DNA of 64,000 nucleotides from Symsagittifera roscoffensis. Its lineage: Eukaryota > Xenacoelomorpha > Acoela > Convolutidae. Numbering within the stretch: position 1 is the first letter of the stretch; each line of letters opens with the position of its first letter. The position numbers were made by a program, and so were the translations under genes. The notes below the pieces were generated by a model that did not search any database, had not been told where the DNA came from, and saw only the letters and a program-made list of their open reading frames with translations. The DNA lies in NCBI RefSeq assembly GCF_963678635.1, contig NC_087069.1, forward strand, positions 12,650,530 to 12,714,529, written 5' to 3'. Below, piece by piece: positions 21,881-33,300 of the stretch.

Positions 21881-22530
21881 TTACTTTGAACTAATAATTC
21901 CTCTTCTATCAGGTAAAAATGAGTTATAGTTTGAAGGTGTTGCGTCTATTGTAAATGGAATTACTTTTACGTAGTCTTTGTGATTAGAGATTGTGTTAAT
22001 TGCTTGGCTTGAGATGTCTATCGGTATGGTAAAAATAGTGGGTGAGACCATTCGGCGTCCCAAACAAAATCTGATTGTTCTGATAAGACAGTGTCGTCAT
22101 TTGTACTTATGGGTATGAAATTCTTTCTTGCTTGTGAACTTAAATCAATATTATGTGTGAAATAATCAGTAATAAACCTTGCCAAAATTTTTTGTAGGTC
22201 ATGTTTAACGTTTTAGGAGACTTCATTGCTTGATAAATTTTCACGGGTTGCACTTAAAAATTCTGAAAATGATGCAATTTTACTTCTTACATTCGTGTGT
22301 CGTGATGTTTGAACTGGTGAAGTACTTTGGGTTTCTGTTTTTTCTATTATAGATAAACAACTATATATTATTGAAAATATATTGTTAGTAAATCGTGAAT
22401 TCGCTCTCTGTGAGTTTTGATGTTGTATTTTTTTTATGTATTCTGTGAATACTTTTGAAAATTCTTTATCTACATCGTCTGTTTGATTTGTGTATTTACC
22501 ATGAAATTTATTTGGTGAACTGATTTCCAT
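21881..22530 (-). pseudogene. gag N-terminal segment
   Basis: Frame 22213-22530 starts at an ATG (MEISSPNKFHGKYTNQ) and ends at 22213. Coding-like sequence continues in other frames through 21881 (RRMVSPTIFTIPIDISS). I take ATG at 22530 as the likely start of gag because nothing coding-like is seen further upstream. No domain is recognised. Confidence 0.5.
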
Positions 22531-24480
22531 GTAATAGATTCCATACTAATGTTGTATACTACATATTCGTTTTAAATAGTAATCGATAATTTGTCTTTTG
22601 ATTCTATTTTCTGAAAATTCAGTTTTGCATGGGCTATTTCCTCGTTCAAATAAATTTGCAATTAAATTTTGGCAGAATTGTGTTTGTCCTTAGTGATGAT
22701 TTCACAACTGTGTAGTACAAATGTTTGTTTGTTTTCTAAATTGTTCAGTGACATAAGATTTAGGATGATGGATACAAGATTGTTATTAGTGATTTTAATA
22801 TCCTAGACTGTTATTCCTTACAATTTTTTGTGGTTAGCCTAGCTTGGGTCTTGTATTCGGGGTTGGAGAGAAAAGCATAAATCGATTCCGGAGAATGATT
22901 GTTACTTTCTCGTGACTAGTCTAAGTTAAGGTGTTAACTTACTTAATATTACTTAGGGGTAATGATTGTGTTCGAGGGTTGGAGAATAGTAAATCGATTC
23001 ACAAGGTTCAGGTATAATTAGAACGCAAGTAGGTCGTAAGATACTATTTTCAACTTACTAAGTTTAAGTATTAGCCTGGGTCAGGTAAGAAGGGGTCAAG
23101 TGAAGGATGAATAACCGAAGTTCTTCACTAATTATCCTAATTAGAATGGTTAGTTTGCTTGAAAAATTTCTATCAGTCTTGGGTCTGAGAAAAGGTTGGG
23201 TAGTGAATCGATGTTTGAGGTCGTTAGACACTTAATAATTGGGTGGGGAAGAACAAAATTGTTCTATTTGATCCAAGGATAAGCCTTGACGATCAGGATA
23301 TAAATATAATGATAAAAAATTGATTAAGTTAAATGTTTAGTAGTTGAGATCCAAGGAAAACCTTTATGATCTGTTTTAATTTTAAAAAAAGTTAAATAAA
23401 GGTAAAAATTAGGATAGGCCTTTAGAAATAATTTTAAGTTTATTTGAAAGAGAAGTTTAGTTTGGATGAAGTTAGTGGTTTTATGGTTTGCTGTTATGTT
23501 TAGGTGATGAAGCTTGGAGATGCCGAGATGATTTGTCTATATAAAGAATTTGTGTTTATACTAACTAATTTTTATTTTTGTCTTCAATAAAAAAAATTTC
23601 CAGATATCTTTTTTAATTTTACTGCAGTTTGGAGGGAACGACTAGAGATGTTGTATCAGTCGTTGTTTTACAATATTAAATTTAGCGCTTGTAATGATCA
23701 TTGAAGATTTTTCTTCAAGGATTCTAGGTTTGCAAATGAAAATCTAAATTCATTGCTAATAAAATTCTAAATATAAAAGTTTGTATTGGCTTTTGCCGTA
23801 CGACGATGAAACTTAATTAGTCGACAATTTCTCAATAGTCGTATGTCGTCTCTTGTCCGAGGTCTTCTTTCAATACCGCGTAGTTCTCGTATTGTTCGGA
23901 ATAGTGGCTCTGATCTATTGAGTCCTAGAGACATTTCAATTAAATTTTTGTCGCGTAACATTTTGAAAATGTTTTTGTCTAACTCTAATCTATTTTGTTA
24001 GCTCTAAGCTAATTCGTTTTAAGGTCTTGTTCGAGACTTTTGGTCGCACCAGATGAAATAAATTCTATTTGTAACTCATAGAGTAATTTCAGATAGGGTA
24101 CCCCGTCTGCTCGTCACGCTATCTTATTTTCGGCAGGATAGATTCGTGCAACTTCTTAGTCTAATACCGATCTTAATCTTACTCTTAAATATGCTAGTCT
24201 CAATTAGTCTCAATAGATCTAGAGTATACTGGTTTATTACGAGTAGGTCTCTTGGAGAGGCAACTAAGTTCCAAATTAAATTCAAATCTCTCTGGTGCTG
24301 AAATTACAAGTAATTTTAGCACTTACAAATAAGTGGGTTGCTAGTTAGATGGATCATGATTGGTTAGTTTTAAATAATTTATAATGATAAAATATCCAAT
24401 AATAAATTATAGTTTAGATCTGGTTCCATTTGGTATAACTTTATGACATCCATTTCTTGCGAAACAACCTCAAAATTTTT
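22531..24480. other. Unassigned region upstream of the Gypsy-type gag
   Basis: Expected place of the 5' leader and LTR, yet no sequence pair with the 3' side of the element was found. An Arg-rich 64-codon minus-strand ORF (23767-23961) is present but has no support as a gene. Confidence 0.35.
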
Positions 24481-24900
24481 CTAAAGGCGCCTTTAGTGCC
24501 AATATGATTAACTATGAGGGAGGAGCGCGCTATTAGCAAAATAGGGTCCTTATACAATTGTCTCTTTTTCCATTCCCCCCCCCCTCACCTCACGTCAGCA
24601 TCAATTTTATGGTATAATGAGGGTTTTTACAAGATTATTTATTAGGACCAAATATTTTTGTCATGGCCTAATAAGTTAGCGTGTCAATTTTCATAACAAT
24701 CGGTTGGTGGGAACAGTAATTTCACTTGTAAAAATTGAAAAGGAAAAAGAGCCATGCTATTTTAGGAGAGCTCGGAAAATCAAATTGGCCGACCCTAAAA
24801 AAGGGTCTGCAAAATTTTCAAAATTTTTTGAAAAACCAACCCCCCATAGAAAAAATTCAGCGCACCCCACTGAAAAGAGGAACAGAAGTCAATATTAGTT
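24480..24900. mobile_element. Relics of the hAT-type MITE family and an adjacent repeat
   Basis: Contains family hallmarks seen in the intact copy at 62167-62509: AAGGCGC..TTAGTGCCAA, GAGGGAGGAGCGCGC (24515-24540) and a CCCCCCATAGAAAAAATTC tail (24840-24860). Between them lies a second repeat with CTCTTTTTCCATTC, a C10+ tract and GTCAATTTTCATAACAAT, which recurs inverted at about 59130-59345. Both are truncated and degenerate. Confidence 0.6.
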
Positions 24901-25299
24901 TCGCAAAGAACCAGTTGGCGGGTGAAACACAATTCGAAAAGATTTTTCTTCGAGTCATTGTGAATCGTTATTTTTGGTGAACCATCGAGATTTGAATCCG
25001 ACAAATTGTCAACCAGTGGAACTTTAAGCAGTCGAAGTTAAGCAAAAAAATCTATTTAAACATTTCAGAACTCTATTTTTTAAAAACATTTAAAAAATTA
25101 ATTGTCGAGTGGGTTCGATTTTTCGGTTAGCAAAAAAACTACACTTTTCACCGTGTAAACGTTCAATCGCACAATTAATGTTTTACCATGTGCAACATCG
25201 AAAGAAGTTCATATTCAAATAAACTTATAGAACTCTGGACAGGACAGTTGGTGCAAATCAATTTTCGTAAAAGATTATTAGAAAGAAAAACAATTCATA

Positions 25300-25660
25300 G
25301 ATTTTGGCTGACAAAAAAGGGGCGGGGGCGGAGGGAATGCCTCTCTTTTTAGGAATTCGACCACCTGCCGACCCAAAGGGTCCCCCCTCTGTACTATTTT
25401 GCGATATCCATTTTTGGCTGATGAACCCGTAAAATTTTTCCCAAAATATACTAAATTTGAATGGGGCAGCGCGCGCCGAAAAAACGCAAGTTTTTGGTCA
25501 AAATTTTCAAAAAAAGTGCCTAAAAACAATTTTTTCCCTGTTTTTGAAAATTTTGCTTGAGACGCAGAAAATTTGGCCAAAACAGGGTCTTTTTAGTGCT
25601 TTGGAAGAGCTCGGAAAATCAATTTGATCGACCTAAAAAAAAAGGTCGACAAAATTATCC
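25300..25660. mobile_element. Degenerate hAT-type MITE copy
   Basis: Colinear with 62167-62509: GGGGCGG.. at the left, GGAATTCGACCACCTGCCGA (the tRNA B-box-like region), GGGTCCCCCCT, ATCCATTTTTGGCTGA, GCAGCGCGCGCCGAAAAAAC and AAAAAGTGCC. Terminal repeats are lost, so ends are approximate. Confidence 0.75.
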
Positions 25661-25919
25661 ACCCCTGCAAAGCACCATGTGTGAACAAAGGTTTCTGCGA
25701 CGCATTAGATAATATTTTAAGAAGCTGGTCAAAAATAAGGGCTCTCTTTTATTTCCCATCCACCTTTCAGTTTTAATTTTTAAAAACTCTGCTAATGTTG
25801 TCGTAGCTCAATGAAACTTGACATGGTGGCCAAACTAACAAGCTTGAACAGATTTCTCCTTCAAATGTCATAATTTATTTAGTAATATCACGCATTTAGC
25901 AAAAATAACACGTAAAACA

Positions 25920-26119
25920 NNNNNNNNNNNNNNNNNNNNNNNNNNNNNNNNNNNNNNNNNNNNNNNNNNNNNNNNNNNNNNNNNNNNNNNNNNNNNNNNN
26001 NNNNNNNNNNNNNNNNNNNNNNNNNNNNNNNNNNNNNNNNNNNNNNNNNNNNNNNNNNNNNNNNNNNNNNNNNNNNNNNNNNNNNNNNNNNNNNNNNNNN
26101 NNNNNNNNNNNNNNNNNNN
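25920..26119. other. Assembly gap (200 N)
   Basis: Exactly 200 N, the same length as the second gap, so it is probably a fixed-size scaffold join and not a measured distance. Copy A of the large duplication starts immediately after it. Confidence 0.99.
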
Positions 26120-27388
26120 TATCGTTGGACGGAAAATTCGTTATCATGAAGCAATAATTCAAACAGGGCAGTGCAGTTTGCATTTCAATAATTCTGGATT
26201 GACAGGTACACTCTTTATCAGTTGACAAATTTGGCTTCACGAGCTCTCCAAGACTTAAATAATATATTTTATAGTTCATTTTAACTTAGTCCTTTTTGCA
26301 CACTATGCTGTGCTTCTATTTGCGAACGAGAAAATAGTTTCGATTAAAATATTAACTTTTGTAGATTTTTTTAAAATAAATAAATCAAAAATCATTCTAC
26401 CCGCACCCAGCGAAAAGAGAAAAAAATGACTATAATGAGTTTTTGTTGAGTTTTTATTATTTTTATTTCTCAAAAGAAAATCTAAAAAAAAAAACGATTA
26501 GAGTCGATTAAAAATGGATTATAACGTTACTATTTTTTGAAACAAATTTATTTTATATTTTATTGATTATAATTGATTATAATCGATTATAATCTATTAT
26601 TATTAAACAAACGTCATCGCTTCATTTCGTTTTATTTTTTTGTTTTGTGTGCTTTTCAGTTGGTATCTTTTTCGTACTTTTTAATGTTTACTGTTTATTT
26701 TCTTACTCTTTACTGTTTACTATTTTCTTTCTTTGTGTTTACTGCTTAGTGCTTACTGATTGTTTACTTTGTACTGATTTGTACTCTGTTTTCATTCATA
26801 ATTGCTATATTATCAACCAATAAAATTGATTTTTCTTGTGAAACAATTTTTTTTATAGAATAAAACATTATAATAAATAAGAGATTATACATTATATTTC
26901 ACAATAGATAAGAGATTATAGGAGATTACAATTTATTAAAATGTCACCAAAAGTGTTATTATTATAATGGATTCTAAATTGTTTAAACATCTAAAAATTG
27001 TTTTCTATTAATCGATTATTATTTTTTACTGAAAGCGGTTCGCAATTTGAAACATATTTTGGGGAGAAATTAAATTATCCCTTGTCATTTTTCTGTTTGC
27101 AATATATGGGACCTCAAGCGAACCATTGATGGAAATAATAATAATTCTCCGGGTATCAATCAATAAGAAACAAACCCAAAAACAGATTTATGATTCAAGT
27201 GTAATCTTACTGAGCTAGGCGAATTATCACTAACTAAAGTTTTGTGATTTTCAATTTTTCCGGGAAAATTTTTCACGCTTTATTTTCAGCGTAAAAATTT
27301 GGTTTTGATCGCCGTTTGGTTTTGTAAATATCTGTGAAGGTTGCATTTTTTGTTTAATAAATTCGAAGGCAGATTAAAGTTTTGAAAA
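26120..27388 (+). other. Non-coding start of duplication copy A
   Basis: AT-rich. Includes simple repeats: GATTATAATT/CGATTATAAT units around 26565-26600 and TTTACTG-type units at about 26688-26780. No coding frame. Equivalent to 36389-37755 in copy B, minus about 95 bp that include the predicted splice acceptor. Confidence 0.6.
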
Positions 27389-28976
27389 GTTACTGAGCAC
27401 ATCTACAAAAGTTTCAGAGACGCCGAGAAAAAAATTGACTGCTCGTTTTTTGACAAGATTGAGTGTGTCAGCGACAAAAAGGAAGAAAAGATAACTGAGT
27501 TGCTGAAAAGTTATTTTACTGCATCGAGCAGCCACGTTTCTGATTTAGCAATGCAAATAAAGAAGACATACAATGACGAAATTGTTATTTACAAACTACA
27601 GACCCAAAAATTTTGTACCTTTGGTGGCCACAAAATTTCATTCCAAGAAACAGAAGAAGTTTTTCAACTTTTCGACGTGTTTTTCAAAAATCGCAATCAA
27701 AAATTATTATTTGTTCCCGATATTGATTTAATTTTTGATAACCTATTGTACAAAACCACCGATGACGGGCAATTGAAGGACATTTCGGACACTGGATCTT
27801 ACCAGGGTGAAGTCGGTATATTCTTACGGGAATATATTTCTAAGCTTAAATCGCCAAATGGCCTTATGCTCAAAAATTACAGCAACCAACATTTTGTTAC
27901 TTTGCTCTCCGAGGATTCTGTTTGGCCAGGAGAATTCGAAACTGATTGGCTGTATATTGGGAATGAAAAAATTATTGCCATCGAAATTGGACTGTCAGAC
28001 ACAAAAAAGCAAACAAAGAACTCAAACTGTTCTACTATCAGCAATAAAATCACCCAAGCTCTCGAAAGAACAATTCCACATTTCCAGGCAATTCTTTTTT
28101 CGCTTTTGCCGCCTCAGAAAAACAAAAAACTGAAAAAGAAATAGACTTTATTATGAGAGTTTTCCAAGTAGTCATTTTGCTGCCGAACATAACATTCTCG
28201 CAAATTCAAAAGGCAATCGACAAATTGAAAGCAAAACAGGGTCAAACTAAACTGTTTAATTTACTGGAATTCAATGAACAATTCTGGTCTAGCAATCTAT
28301 TTATTGTTATTCAACAAGATGAACAGAGTGAATATATATTCAGAATTGACAAAAACCTTGCGCTTTGTTCTATTAAGCGTAGAGCTACTTCTGATATCTT
28401 GGGTCGCCTAGAATCTAACGATTTGGGTTGCCTAGAAACTACGAATTGGACAAACCTAGAATCTAACGATTCAAAGTTTTCAAAAACAACTTCATTTTCA
28501 GATCTGTTCAGTTCCAAATCAAGCAGCCAATCTGAATTATTTCGTGAAATATCAGTTTTGATAACTTTGTCTTCTTTGAATGCCATAAAATGTTCACCAA
28601 ATTGGCTATCCAATCGCGATGTCGATGAAAGATACCGAAAATCTTTCACAAATTGGAAGCCAAAGCAAAACAACTTGACTTATACTGGTCAAGATTTCAT
28701 TCTTAGCCCAGAGCAACATCGTGTTTTATCTAATGCCGATCTTTCCTTTCTATTGATAAGTGTAGAACCAGGAAGTGGAAAAACATCGTTACTGCTGGCT
28801 AAATGTCAGATGTTAGCTGAAGATGACGATGTAAAAATTATCTTCTACCTAGTGAATCAGAGAAAAGTGTTATTTTTGGATTTCCTGAAGCGGATAATAG
28901 ATAAAAATGGAAGCGATCTGTTAAAAAAGAAAATAAGTATTATTGCTGTAAAAGAAGATTACCACACTTCACTCCC
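27389..28976 (+). pseudogene. Copy A of the nuclease-helicase exon, inactivated
   Basis: About 99.5 percent identical to the large exon at 37756-39377. It has three lesions: loss of one T in the run near 28106 shifts the frame and stops it at 28144; the first Walker A glycine is changed (VEPGSGKT versus GEPGSGKT in copy B); and the ~95-bp region with the splice acceptor is missing upstream. The second half stays open in its own frame (28153-28980), ending at the same CCC|GTGAGT donor (GT at 28977). Seven amino-acid replacements and no synonymous change were seen by eye. It could be a pseudogene, a haplotype variant or a sequencing-error copy. Confidence 0.8.
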
Positions 28977-29141
28977 GTGAGTACTCAATGTTTCTCTAAT
29001 TCGAAAAAAAATCTTAAATGTTTAAGAAATAATCTGCTCGCGTATATTTATCTCGTAAAAAAAACTATAAATTCCCGGTCGATTTGTTTGATTTTTATTT
29101 TGACCTGCAAGACCGATATTTTTTATTCCTTCAACCGTTGC

Positions 29142-29250
29142 GACAGACACAAGCAATTAAGACACAAGCAAGTACACAAGCAATTAAGCAATTAAGACAC
29201 AAGCAATTAAGACACAAACAAGCAATTAAGACACAAGCAACACTGGATAA
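29142..29250 (+). repeat. Short tandem repeat CAAGCAATTAAGACA
   Basis: Imperfect 9-15-bp units (CAAGCAATTAAGACA and shortened forms). The same array is at about 39550-39645 in copy B. In the downstream tandem copies (32035, 42435, 45440) only one or two units are present, followed by sequence missing here. Confidence 0.85.
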
Positions 29251-29533
29251 AAAATCTTCGAAGGCAGACGTAGCAAAACCGTCATAAATTTAATCTAAAT
29301 GAGCGTGTGTTTTATTTTTTCTGTAGCATTGTGAAGTCTACGCAAAAATTAGATGTTAGAATTCCACGAAAAACTTTTCTGTGGTCAATAATTTAAACAG
29401 CAGTTTATTTTATTCGTCTTGAATACCTTTTCAAAAAAAAAACGTGTTTCCTCAGTGGACACAATTTTGGACATTGATTGCAAAAACACGTACTATTAAG
29501 CTGATTCACGCCAATACCCAATTTGGATGCATA

Positions 29534-29566
29534 CAGTGCTGATTTAAATTAGCCGGACAAAACGCG
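29534..29566 (+). mobile_element. 33-bp left-end fragment of the Tc1-type MITE
   Basis: CAGTGCTGATTTAAATTAGC... preceded by TA, then an abrupt switch into an inverted copy of the sequence that flanks the full MITE on its right. Same arrangement at 39933-39965. Confidence 0.85.
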
Positions 29567-30740
29567 TAATTCAACTTTTTTTGATGATTCAACGCTTTCG
29601 CAAAAACAAGTTCATTAAATTTCTGTAGTTCTAAAATTCACATTTAAAAGGATAGTTTTATTGAAAAAATTCCGAGCAAAATACATACAAAAAATTCCAC
29701 ATGAACGTGATTTTAGCTGAGTCAGACGATTGCGTATGATTTTTTTTATGTACCGTCGTCAATTTTGATTGAATATTGGTACAGTGCTGATTTAAATTAA
29801 CCGGATAAAACGCGTTAAACTTGAAATTTAAAACGCGTTTTTCTCAAAATGGGTTGTGTTTAGGTGAAAACTTAACCAGACAAAACTTGCTCAGAATTGT
29901 AGCAGAATTAATATGGTGTAATTTGTTTTGCGAAATTCGGGTCCGAAATTTTACCTCAAAAATGGGTCAATTTGACTTTTCTTAGTTAATCAAAAACTAC
30001 GCCAAAAAAATACCCAGTCGATCACAGACATAAGTATATCAAAGTGAGCCCCTTACGTAGCCCAATAAACTTTGAGAAGGGTATATTCTTCAAAACAAAA
30101 TGCAAACCGTTTAAAAATTGTTTTTAAATAAAAAATTGGTATTTTATATAGTAAAAACGACCTTTTTTGTCTATCAAACAAAAATAAATTAACTTATACA
30201 ATGTTTTGGAGAATATACCCCTCTTAAAGTTTGTTGGGCTACTTAAGGGGCTCACTTTGATATAATTATGTCTGTGATCGATTGGGTATTTTTGGCGTAG
30301 TTTGTTGATTAACTAAAAAAAACCAAAATCACCCATTTTTGAAGTAAAATTTTGGACCCGAATTTCGCAAAACAAATTACACCATATTAATTCTGCTAAA
30401 ATTCTGAGCAAGCTTTGTCCTGATAAATTTTCACCTAAACTCAACCCATTTTGAGAAAAACGCGTTTTAAATTTCAAGTTTAGCGCGTTTTGTCCGGTTA
30501 ATTTAAATCAGCACTGTACCAATATTCAATCAAAATTGACGACGGTACATAAAAAATTCATACTCAATCGTCTGACTCAGCTAAAATCACGTTCATGTGG
30601 ACTTTTTTTGTATGTGTTTTGCTCGAAAATTTTTCAATAAAACCATCCTTTTAAATGTGAGTTTTAGAACTACAGAAATTTAATGAACTTGTTTTTGCGA
30701 AAGCGTTGAATCATCAAAAAAAGTTTGGGTCTTTGCAAAA
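29566..30740. repeat. Long inverted repeat (foldback) around a complete MITE
   Basis: The ~215-bp arms 29567-29781 and 30517-30740 are inverted copies of each other and enclose the MITE 29782-30516, which is itself palindromic over most of its length. The left arm is an inverted copy of the natural right flank, so the structure looks like a template-switch or foldback rearrangement of a single insertion. Confidence 0.9.
29782..30516 (+). mobile_element. Palindromic Tc1/mariner-type MITE, 735 bp
   Basis: Starts CAGTGCTGATTTAAATTAAC and ends with the inverse (..GGTTAATTTAAATCAGCACTG), with TA on both sides. TA targets and CAGTG ends are typical of Tc1/mariner. The two halves are near-complete inverted repeats with a short AT-rich centre (around 30130-30190). 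No transposase ORF. The internal orientation is opposite to that of its counterpart in copy B (40181-40914). Confidence 0.9.
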
Positions 30741-31448
30741 GTGTAATTGATTTCAAAAAAATACGGAAAAAAAACATTAAAGTATGATTCAATTTTTAGG
30801 ACTTGTTAATTTACGACCAGTTAATTTTTAAGACATGCGTTTGATAAAACAATGGATGAATGGAAGAAGATATTGTCAGAACAAGTGGTTGGTGGCAATT
30901 AGTTTTAATACATGATAAAATCATGCTAATATGGTTTGAGTAATTTTCCTCGAAAAAACAAGAATAGGCCAAAAAAATTGAAACAAAAAACTTGAAGTAT
31001 TTCCACGTTAATTTCCATGTAGGAACTACCGAAGCTAAAATAGTTTAAAAAGAGGAGGGGTTATGAGTAGAGAAGGGATGATAGTTTTATTATTGTTGTA
31101 ATTAACTTTGAGAAAAAAACTATTTTCCAAGCTTTGCTTCTGCTCCTACCCGAGTCAAGATCTCTGCAAACACCTTTACTTTTTGTTTTTTTTTCGAAAT
31201 GGATTTTTTCTACAGAAAATAAATGTTTGGTTCGCATTGTTTAGGATCTATTAAAAATGATTAGCTTGAACATTTTTCCAATTTTTTTTTCTGTCAAAAG
31301 GTAGTTAAATTTTGGATTCTGAAAAATGTCTGAGGCTTAAGTTGATGGGATTTCGAATTATAAGCCTGGAAACTCCTATCAATTTCCCCAATTTCACGTT
31401 TTGTTTCTTGAAAGATAAAGTTTTCAAAGGTTTTATTGGATCAAAACC
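30741..31448 (+). other. Intron-like DNA, copy A
   Basis: No coding signal. The stretch 30990-31240 (CATGTAGGAACTACCGAAGC, GAGGAGGGG, CCTACCCGAGTCAAGATC) recurs at 34190-34440, 41390-41640 and 44390-44650 as part of the tandem units, and partly at 46030-46170. Confidence 0.6.
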
Positions 31449-31862
31449 ATGTTTTTTATGTTGACAGAGCAACAATTTGGAGCCTATAAGCTTGTCTTTA
31501 ACGCGCTGTTTTTCAGAGGAATCTGTACCTTTGTTGATATTCCAATATTAGGGTCTGCTGTTTTTAAGGTTTTTATTGTTTCTTTTGAAGATGACAGCTT
31601 AATTTTTTTTCACGTTTCAATAGTGAAGCAAAACGCGAATTCGGGTGTTTTACCCGTTGTTTACACTTCATTTTTAATGTTTTGCTTTTTCCATTCCGAC
31701 TTTTGGAGGAAACGGAATGTTTATGCTTTGTCTGATTTTTTTACTCAGTCAATTTTTGGCGATCGAAACAATAGTTTTTGACATACAATTTTTCAAAAAA
31801 AAAAATTTTAGAAAAGAAAATGATTATTATTGCTGTAGAAGAAGATTACCACATTTCACTCC
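31449..31862 (+). pseudogene. Repeated ORF block and duplicated exon tail (copy A)
   Basis: A 110-codon frame (31449-31781) recurs with few substitutions at 41848-42180 and 44853-45110. An overlapping frame starting at 31717 has a signal-peptide-like start (MFMLCLIFLLSQFLAIETI), also at 42116, 45121 and 46257. The block ends with a copy of the last ~50 bp of the helicase exon, including CCC|GTGAGT (GT at 31863). No domain is recognised; the frames may simply be intron sequence that is open by chance. Confidence 0.35.
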
Positions 31863-32573
31863 CGTGAGTACTCAATGTTTCTCTAATTCGAAAAAAATTT
31901 TAAATGTTTAAGAAATAATCTGCTCGCGTATATTTATCTCGTAAAAAGAATTATATTCCCGGTCGATTTGTTTGATTTTTATTTTGACCTGCAAGACCGA
32001 TATTTTTTATTCTTTCAACCGTTGAGACAGACACAAGCAATTAAGACACAAGCAAGACGTGCTATTTTTTGCTCGATCCAAGTTTGATATGTTTCAAGAG
32101 TCACAGAATTGAATATGAAGATTTTAAGCAAGTAAATACTGGATATAAAATCTTCGAAGGCAGACGTAGCAAAACCGTCATAAATTTAATCTAAATTAGC
32201 GTGTGTTTTTTTTTCTGTAACATTTTGAAGTCTACGCAAAAGTTAGATGTTAGAATTCCACGAAAAACTTTTCTGTTGTCAATAATTTAAACAGCAGTTT
32301 AATTTATTCGTCTTGAATATCTTTTCAAAAAAAACTTGTTTACTCAATGGACTCAATTTTGGACATTGATTGCAAAAAAACTTGACTTTGTTGAATAACT
32401 GATTGTTCCGACTTTCGAAGAAAGCAACGAAATATTTGTGCTCACAGTGGTTTTTCCCCGGACAAATTTCGCTTTTTCGATTGTCAATTTTCGAAGAGAT
32501 TTTTATATATCATTCGAAAGGTATATACCCTTCTATTAAGCTGATTCACGCCAATACCCAAATTGGATGCATA

Positions 32574-33300
32574 CAGTGCTGATTTAAATTAACCGGAGAA
32601 AACGCGTTAAACTTGAAATTTAAAACGCGTTTTTCTCAAATTGGCTTGAGTTTATGAGTTTAGGTGAAAACTTATGAAGACAAAATTTGCTCAGAATTTT
32701 AGCAAAATTAATATGGTGTAATTTGTTTTGCGAAACTCGGGTCCGAAATTTTACATCAAAAATGAGTCATATTGGTTTCTCTTAGTTAATCAAAAATTAC
32801 GCCAAAAAATACCCAGTCAATCACAGACATAATTGTATCAAAGTGAGCCCATTACGTTCAACAAACTTTAATAAGGGTGTTTTCTGCAAAAAAAATGCAT
32901 ATTGTTTAAAAATTGTTTTTAAATAAAAAGTTGGCTTTTTATATAGTAAAAATGACCTTTTTTGTCTATCAAACAAAAATAATTAACTTATACAATGTTT
33001 TGGAGAATATACCCTTCTTAAAATTTGTTGGGCTACGTAAGGGGCTCACTTTGATATAATTATGTCTGTAATCGATTGGGTATTTTTGGCGTAATTTTTG
33101 ATTAACTAAGGAGGTAAAATTTTTGAGGTAAAATTTTGGACCCGAATTTCGCAAAACAAATTACACCATATTAATTCTGCTAAAATTCTGAGCAAGTTTT
33201 GTCTTGATAAGTTTTCACCTAACCTCAACCCATTTTGAGAAAAGCGCGTTTTAAAATTCAAGTTTAACGCGTTTTGTCCGGTTCATTTCAATCAGCACTG
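32574..33300 (+). mobile_element. Tc1-type MITE, 727 bp
   Basis: CAGTGCTGATTTAAATTAAC at the left, ..TTCATTTCAATCAGCACTG at the right, with TA at both borders. Same internal orientation as 29782-30516. The left flank (CCAATACCCAAATTGGATGC) and right flank (CCAATATTCAATC) show the simple, unrearranged insertion site. Confidence 0.9.

Larger units (their letters stand above)
7443..22530 (-). mobile_element. Composite, rearranged Gypsy-type retroelement (gag, RNase H, integrase x2, env-like)
   Basis: Read on the minus strand from 22530 downwards: gag (22530-19700), an abrupt junction into RNase H at about 19300 with no protease or RT between them, integrase (17255-18092), a second tandem copy of the RNase H tail, linker and integrase (16505-13905), three tandem 1.25-kb units (13395-9632) and an env-like frame (9110-7443). 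Gag-pol-env order is that of Gypsy elements with a third ORF. Almost every block is frameshifted or carries stops, so this is a dead, internally duplicated copy. LTRs were not identified. Element borders are approximate. Confidence 0.8.

Noticed and set aside
22531-24480. LTR of the Gypsy-type element
   Set aside because: No matching sequence was found on the 3' side (6.2-7.5 kb or 13.4-13.9 kb); only short chance words are shared.
25888-26279. ORFs running through N
   Set aside because: They consist mostly of gap characters; the same holds for the frames at 50891-51159.
28311-28673. Minus-strand ORF (also at 38712-39074)
   Set aside because: Antisense shadow of the helicase exon, conserved only because the exon is duplicated.
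29142-29250. CRISPR-like short repeats
   Set aside because: Contiguous simple tandem units without spacers, in a eukaryotic context.
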